This document shows positions 7,130 to 9,931 of a stretch of DNA of 9,931 bases, one piece after another. The notes below the pieces were generated by a model that saw only the letters and a program-made list of their open reading frames with translations, ran no database searches and was not told the DNA's origin. Position numbers and translations under genes: made by a program. Position 1 is the stretch's first letter. Each line of letters opens with the position of its first letter. Origin of the DNA: Pyrinomonadaceae bacterium (GTDB lineage: Bacteria > Acidobacteriota > Blastocatellia > Pyrinomonadales > Pyrinomonadaceae); assembly GCA_013812565.1 (NCBI GenBank), contig JACCTF010000607.1, positions 1 to 9,931 on the forward strand. The letters are read 5' to 3'.

Positions 7130-7443
7130 TGGTTCCTCCGAAGATTATTTTTCTCGACTGAAATTTAACTTGAGTATTTGATATGGTTGGGAGATCTATT
7201 TTTGTATCTTTGCGAAAGCGGTGTCGCAAGCACTATGCCAAAATTGATCGCATAAGTCGAACACAGGGTAATGAAACGAATCGCCAGCGCGGCTTGTAGC
7301 GCAAACTCGTACAGGCACGTGGCCTTGCTGTTCGCTTACGTTACTCGGGCGGAAAGATGTCGGCGGCAATCTGGATTAAACATGGAAGTTCGCTAAAGGT
7401 GAAGCTGCTCCCATTATGAGTGCTTTAGGAAATTTCGTGGGGT
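7125..7443. other. 319-base spacer between lexA and the PfpI-fusion gene
   Basis: The left end holds the Shine-Dalgarno of the PfpI-fusion gene (TCCTCC on the plus strand, 7134-7139). The rest holds no convincing gene, RNA or terminator. A small inverted repeat TTGCGA...TCGCAA lies near 7210-7230, without a T-run on either strand. No strong promoter was recognised for the minus-strand gene, though one is expected here. Confidence 0.5.
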
Positions 7444-8070
7444 TTATGTGGCAGCGGGTCGCAGCAGCCCACGAAAGATGCCTTGCACGGCTACTTGCGC
7501 GGCAGGCAGACGGATCGGCGCGAGGCGCGAGTTGGCAGGCCGCAGTTCTACCTCGTTGGCACAACGGTAAAGTCGTTTGAGCGTCGCGCGGCTGCCGTCA
7601 ACCAGCGCGACGACGATCTCGCCGTTGTGTGCTTCCGTGCGGTTTTCAATGATCGCGATGTCACCATCGCAGATATGTTCGTCAATCATTGAATCGCCGG
7701 AAACTTTCAGCGCATAGATGTGCTCGGGTCGCACACGGCCCAAGAGAAAACGCGGCACGCTAATGGTTTCAACCGTTTCTACCGTCTCAAGCGGAGCGCC
7801 CGCGGCAACGTGACCAAGTAGCGGCACTTGACACAAGCTGTTGCTCGACGCTTCTTCGAGCGGGACACTTAAACCGAATGCGCCGTTTTCGCGGCGGCGC
7901 ATCAGAAGGCCACGTCGCTCAAGCGCTTCGATATGTTTGGCAATGGTCGCTTTCGATGATACGCCGAAGTGTCGCGCAACCTGCGCATATGAAGGCTCGT
8001 ACCCGTGACGCTCCATAAAGTGTGTGATGTAGTCGAGAATCTCTTTCTGACGTTGGGTGCGAGGTTGCAT
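7444..8070 (-). CDS. lexA: LexA repressor, SOS regulator with self-cleavage domain
   Basis: This 208-residue protein has the two-part LexA layout. Residues 1-68 form the winged helix-turn-helix DNA-binding domain: TQRQKEILDYITHFMERHGY, then SYAQVARHFGVSSKATIAKHIEALERRGLL. The C-terminal S24 autoprotease domain has the Ala90-Gly91 cleavage site in GHVAAGAPLE, the nucleophile Ser127 in VSGDSMID and the general base Lys165 in RATLKRLY, close to the spacing in E. coli LexA (84-85, 119, 156). RecA filaments formed on damaged DNA would trigger self-cleavage and release SOS genes. The ATG at 8070 is the family's usual start; AAAAGGAAAT (8081-8090 on the plus strand) is somewhat distant, 13 bases from AGGA to ATG. 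It has its own promoter, separate from the toxin-antitoxin pair upstream. ETVETVET after the cleavage site is a small internal repeat. Related S24 repressors share the layout, but the HTH type supports LexA itself. Confidence 0.93.
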   Translation of the reverse strand: MQPRTQRQKEILDYITHFMERHGYEPSYAQVARHFGVSSKATIAKHIEALERRGLLMRRRENGAFGLSVPLEEASSNSLCQVPLLGHVAAGAPLETVETVETISVPRFLLGRVRPEHIYALKVSGDSMIDEHICDGDIAIIENRTEAHNGEIVVALVDGSRATLKRLYRCANEVELRPANSRLAPIRLPAAQVAVQGIFRGLLRPAAT

Positions 8071-8123
8071 AAGATTGCAAATTTCCTTTTGGACAAAAAC
8101 AACTCGGAAGGCGCGCGAGGAGT

Positions 8124-8140
8124 TCGCTACTTAAGCGCGA
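8124..8140. promoter_or_regulatory. quasi-palindrome at the lexA transcription start (possible operator)
   Basis: A 17-bp imperfect palindrome with outer arms TCGC and GCGA and an inner CTTAAG, off-centre by one base, overlaps the predicted start of the lexA transcript. LexA normally represses its own gene from such a position. It is neither the E. coli CTGT-N8-ACAG box nor the Bacillus-type GAAC-N4-GTTC box, so this is inference from position and symmetry only. Confidence 0.3.
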
Positions 8141-8144
8141 GCTG

Positions 8145-8173
8145 ATTCTAAGGTGGTGTTAAATAGGCGTCAA
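8145..8173 (-). promoter_or_regulatory. sigma70-type promoter of lexA
   Basis: On the minus strand TTGACG (8173-8168) and TAGAAT (8150-8145) each match five of six consensus bases and are separated by exactly 17 bases. The predicted start is near 8138, leaving a leader of about 68 bases before the lexA ATG. Confidence 0.75.
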
Positions 8174-8303
8174 GTTTTTGCCGCACAACGTCGCTGTTCA
8201 ACCGAGCCGAGCGAGCAGCCTTCAACCTGATCTTTAGCATGCTACCTGAGAACGAAGCTACCGAGGCGTGGCGCGGCAACTGATTGTCGATGACGCCGTG
8301 AGA

Positions 8304-8510
8304 TTAGCGCGACCTTTGCTTGATGATTGTGACTATTGCACGCAGAGCTTGATTAACTGCCGCTGAATCTGGAAAGACCCTAGCTACATCAGGATCAAGT
8401 ACCACGATGTTTGTTCCTTCGGCGTACTGCTTGGCATACTTCCCAATCACCGCTTGGCTGAAATCATATTCATCCAACATTTCAACTTCCTGTTTCTGTT
8501 TCTCGCTCAT
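8304..8510 (-). CDS. putative antitoxin partner of the BrnT-like toxin
   Basis: This 68-residue protein begins with a charged segment (MSEKQKQEVEM), then has YDFSQAVIGKYAKQYAEG, NIVVLDPDVARVFPDS and a C-terminal helix with a basic end. The LDPDVA...F block and the helix after it resemble the short DNA-binding antitoxins found next to BrnT-type toxins, though the sequence is not a typical BrnA. The expected role is to bind and neutralise the toxin and repress the shared promoter; this is inferred from family and context. The ATG at 8510 has a good GAGAGGAAAG six bases (from AGGA) upstream, within the toxin gene. The reading frame overlaps the 3' end of the toxin gene by 29 bases, so toxin is first and antitoxin second, the order known for brnT-brnA. 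A start at the internal Met (residue 11) is possible but has no better site. Confidence 0.8.
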   Translation of the reverse strand: MSEKQKQEVEMLDEYDFSQAVIGKYAKQYAEGTNIVVLDPDVARVFPDSAAVNQALRAIVTIIKQRSR

Positions 8511-8775
8511 AGTCTTTCCTCTCGCGTGACGTTGCTTGCCGCGCGCTGATGATTCTTATGTTCTGCCCTCGAAACGTGTGCACGACAGTTAAGATGTGTT
8601 GCAAGGTGGACATTCCCAAGACAACAAACCTTTCTTCTTCATCTGAATGTAGTGGGTCGGGAATTGTTCTGGACAACGGATCTGCGAACACGGTTGATGC
8701 TTCAGAAAAGGAAACGCCGTGTTTCGCCAGATTCTCCGCAGCTTTATCCTCATCCCACTCGAACGTTAAACTCAT
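8482..8775 (-). CDS. brnT: BrnT-family toxin (RNase-like, type II toxin-antitoxin)
   Basis: This 97-residue protein has the features of BrnT toxins: FEWDEDKAAENLAKHGVSF at 5-23, EA..VF.DP at 25-33, an acidic-rich DEEERFVVLG at 45-54, then a strand pair ending in F-R-G-Q-N-I-R-I-I-S-A-R (68-79) and E-R-K-D-Y-E (85-90). BrnT proteins are RelE-fold ribonucleases that slow growth by blocking translation, held in check by the partner antitoxin, which overlaps this gene. The ATG at 8775 matches the family's start. The frame is open to 8853, but the added residues would be unlike the family. Directly upstream is a -10-like TATACT seven bases before the ATG and no Shine-Dalgarno, which suggests a leaderless transcript. 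The family assignment is strong; activity depends on tests. Confidence 0.9.
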   Translation of the reverse strand: MSLTFEWDEDKAAENLAKHGVSFSEASTVFADPLSRTIPDPLHSDEEERFVVLGMSTLQHILTVVHTFRGQNIRIISARQATSRERKDYERETETGS

Positions 8776-8782
8776 GGCGCAA

Positions 8783-8788
8783 AGTATA
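8783..8788 (-). promoter_or_regulatory. -10 element of the toxin-antitoxin operon, leaderless layout
   Basis: TATACT on the minus strand (five of six matches to TATAAT) ends seven bases before the brnT ATG, so transcription would begin at or next to the start codon. The -35 region at the right distance (TTTCTT) is poor. No ribosome binding site precedes the ATG. Confidence 0.5.
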
Positions 8789-8916
8789 AGCGGGGTTGGT
8801 AGGAGAAGAAAGGCATCGAACGAATAGCCCGGACGGCGCGGCGGGTTGACCATGCCGTATCAGGAATGAGAGGATTTCAATTCTCAAAACACCAAACTTT
8901 ATTGGAGCTTAACAAG

Positions 8917-9138
8917 ATGGAGATCGATAGAAACAAGGTTGTAACACAGGAAGATCTGGGCGAACTGGCACCGATTGATCAGGTTGAGGGGCTTGTGGAA
9001 GCCGAGATGAAGCGTATTGAGGGGCGCGCCAAGGAGAGCGTTGCGCAAGGATTGCAGGACGAGGAACTAGAACGTGAGGGACGACGCCTCAAGGAAGAAG
9101 GCAAACGAGAATTAGAAGAAGAGCGTCAGAAGCAGTAA
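8917..9138 (+). CDS. 73-residue highly charged helical protein, function unknown
   Basis: The protein starts MEIDRNKVVTQEDLGELAP and continues as one long Glu/Lys/Arg-rich stretch from about residue 20 (EGLVEAEMKRIEGRAKESVA, then DEELEREGRRLKEEGKRELE). It is probably a single amphipathic helix or coiled coil, with no Cys, Trp, signal peptide or membrane segment. I do not recognise the family. The ATG at 8917 is preferred because GGAG lies nine bases upstream; an in-frame ATG at 8866 has AGGA directly against it and would add a segment unlike the rest. It is divergent from the toxin-antitoxin pair and converges on the TlpA-like gene, apparently a single-gene unit. Small soluble charged proteins of this kind are often stress related, but nothing in the sequence shows that here. 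Confidence 0.75.
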   Translation: MEIDRNKVVTQEDLGELAPIDQVEGLVEAEMKRIEGRAKESVAQGLQDEELEREGRRLKEEGKRELEEERQKQ

Positions 9139-9221
9139 GTGCGTAAGGAGCACAGAAGCGGCATAGTTGTCCCGTTACACCCCCATTACACCTTAGCCCG
9201 GCCGCTTCATCAATCCGCTTT

Positions 9222-9893
9222 TTACATCTTCAATGCTTGCTCGACTGCTTGACGCATCTTGGCCGGGGTTCGCCGCGGGTTATACCCGATGAAATGTTCA
9301 AGGACGCGGCCATCGCGGGTTATCACAAGCGTCTGTGGGATTGACCCGTTGCCGCGCATCAACGACGCCGCCAAATCTCTTTCGGCCCATCCGATCTTGT
9401 AGTTGATCGCAAACTCTTGTGCGAAGTCGCGCACTGTCTCGGCATCATCCTGTAGCGGGTCTACATCCAGCCCAATCACTACTAAGCCCTGCGCTTGGTA
9501 CTCTTTGCTCATCGCGACGAGATGCGGAATCTCATCGCGACACGGCGGACACCAAGTGGCCCACAAATCCAGCACCACGACTTTACCGGCATAATCCGAT
9601 AATTTGAACGATCCGCCATCAAGCGCTTTGATATCTTCGCTCATAACACTTGCTGGCAAAGCGTTCGCCGTTCCGCTTCCAGTCCTAACGCCCGCGACGC
9701 CGTTTGCATTCGATACCTGTTCAGCCTTTCCGCCGGCGACGTTCACGGCTGGCTTCGTTTCGTTCACAGAACTGCAACTCGGCATACCACCAGCTATCAC
9801 CAAGGCACCGAGGATAGAACCAAGTGCGGCGCGCGAGGCGAGGGTTATAGAAAGCCGTCCGTTTTGTGAACACAACTTTTTCGCAGAGGCCAT
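9222..9893 (-). CDS. TlpA/ResA-like thioredoxin-fold protein, exported, possible lipoprotein
   Basis: This 223-residue protein has a basic N-terminus and a hydrophobic segment at about 22-36 leading to M-P-S-C40, a possible but atypical lipobox (Met and Pro at -3 and -2), then a Ser/Ala/Gly/Asn-rich linker to about residue 80. The thioredoxin domain follows: F-K-L-S-D-Y-A-G-K-V-V-V-L-D-L-W-A-T, the active site WCPPC with Cys115 and Cys118, an E-I-P-H-L helix, GLVVIGLDVD (136-145) and the cis-proline loop S-I-P-Q-T with Pro186. This is the TlpA/ResA/CcmG pattern of membrane-anchored thiol reductants outside the cytoplasmic membrane, used in cytochrome c maturation or in reducing exported proteins. 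No cytochrome gene is in the window, so the substrate is unknown. The ATG at 9893 is the only start giving the full signal segment; AAAGG lies about 12-13 bases upstream. It converges on the small charged-protein gene. Confidence 0.88.
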   Translation of the reverse strand: MASAKKLCSQNGRLSITLASRAALGSILGALVIAGGMPSCSSVNETKPAVNVAGGKAEQVSNANGVAGVRTGSGTANALPASVMSEDIKALDGGSFKLSDYAGKVVVLDLWATWCPPCRDEIPHLVAMSKEYQAQGLVVIGLDVDPLQDDAETVRDFAQEFAINYKIGWAERDLAASLMRGNGSIPQTLVITRDGRVLEHFIGYNPRRTPAKMRQAVEQALKM

Positions 9894-9931
9894 AGGATTA
9901 AATCTACCTTTGATCTTAGAAAGGATATATC

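Noticed and set aside
7205..7235. TTGCGA...TCGCAA hairpin as the lexA terminator
   Set aside because: It lies more than 200 bases after the lexA stop, the stem is about 6 bp and no T-run follows on the minus strand.
7271..7396. 41-codon plus-strand frame in the spacer between the PfpI-fusion gene and lexA
   Set aside because: It has only a weak GGG upstream, no recognisable topology or motif, and Arg/Cys/Ser-rich composition typical of a chance frame.
8101..8124. AACTC...GAGTT inverted repeat with a nearby T-rich run, read on the minus strand as a terminator for the toxin-antitoxin operon
   Set aside because: The stem is only 5 bp with a 14-base loop, and it lies downstream of the lexA promoter inside the lexA leader, so termination there would stop lexA itself.
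9155..9208. GAAGCGGC / GCCGCTTC inverted repeat between the two convergent genes, as a shared terminator
   Set aside because: The arms match perfectly over 8 bp but the loop is 38 bases and no T-run follows directly on either strand; a weak bidirectional role cannot be excluded.

Overview
The window looks like a chromosomal stretch of moderate G+C from a free-living heterotrophic bacterium. The mix of genes fits Acidobacteriota, perhaps class Blastocatellia: a homogentisate pathway with an uncharacterised middle gene, a secreted M28 peptidase with a PA-like insert, a LexA repressor, a BrnT-type toxin pair and a TlpA-like thioredoxin. That placement is an inference from gene content and remembered family distribution; no rRNA or other marker is present. 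I see no insertion sequence, tRNA, rRNA or CRISPR array.

Left part (1-3839, plus strand): a compact gene run. The 3' end of a GNAT acetyltransferase of the AAC(6')-I-like type is followed 17 bases later by homogentisate 1,2-dioxygenase (hmgA), then a conserved protein of unknown function whose GTG start lies inside a 7-bp tandem repeat, then fumarylacetoacetase (fahA), which starts in a 4-base ATGA overlap with the unknown gene. HmgA and FahA are the first and last steps of homogentisate breakdown (tyrosine/phenylalanine catabolism). The step between them, maleylacetoacetate isomerase, has no recognisable gene here; the unknown protein occupies that slot and is the most interesting element of the window.

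Middle part (3840-7124): a very small single-pass membrane protein (44 aa) is encoded on the minus strand at 3887-4021, divergent from a large exported M28-family zinc aminopeptidase at 4168-5892. The peptidase gene ends in a strong hairpin terminator and converges on a minus-strand gene joining a DJ-1/PfpI domain to a ferritin-like helical domain of the DUF2383 type.

Right part (7125-9931): a 319-base gene-poor spacer, then minus-strand lexA with a good sigma70-type promoter and a possible operator, then a minus-strand toxin-antitoxin pair (BrnT-like toxin upstream, 68-aa antitoxin downstream, overlapping by 29 bases, with a -10 box placed as for a leaderless mRNA). A 73-aa highly charged protein of unknown function is on the plus strand, converging on a minus-strand exported TlpA/ResA-like thioredoxin whose start lies near the right edge.
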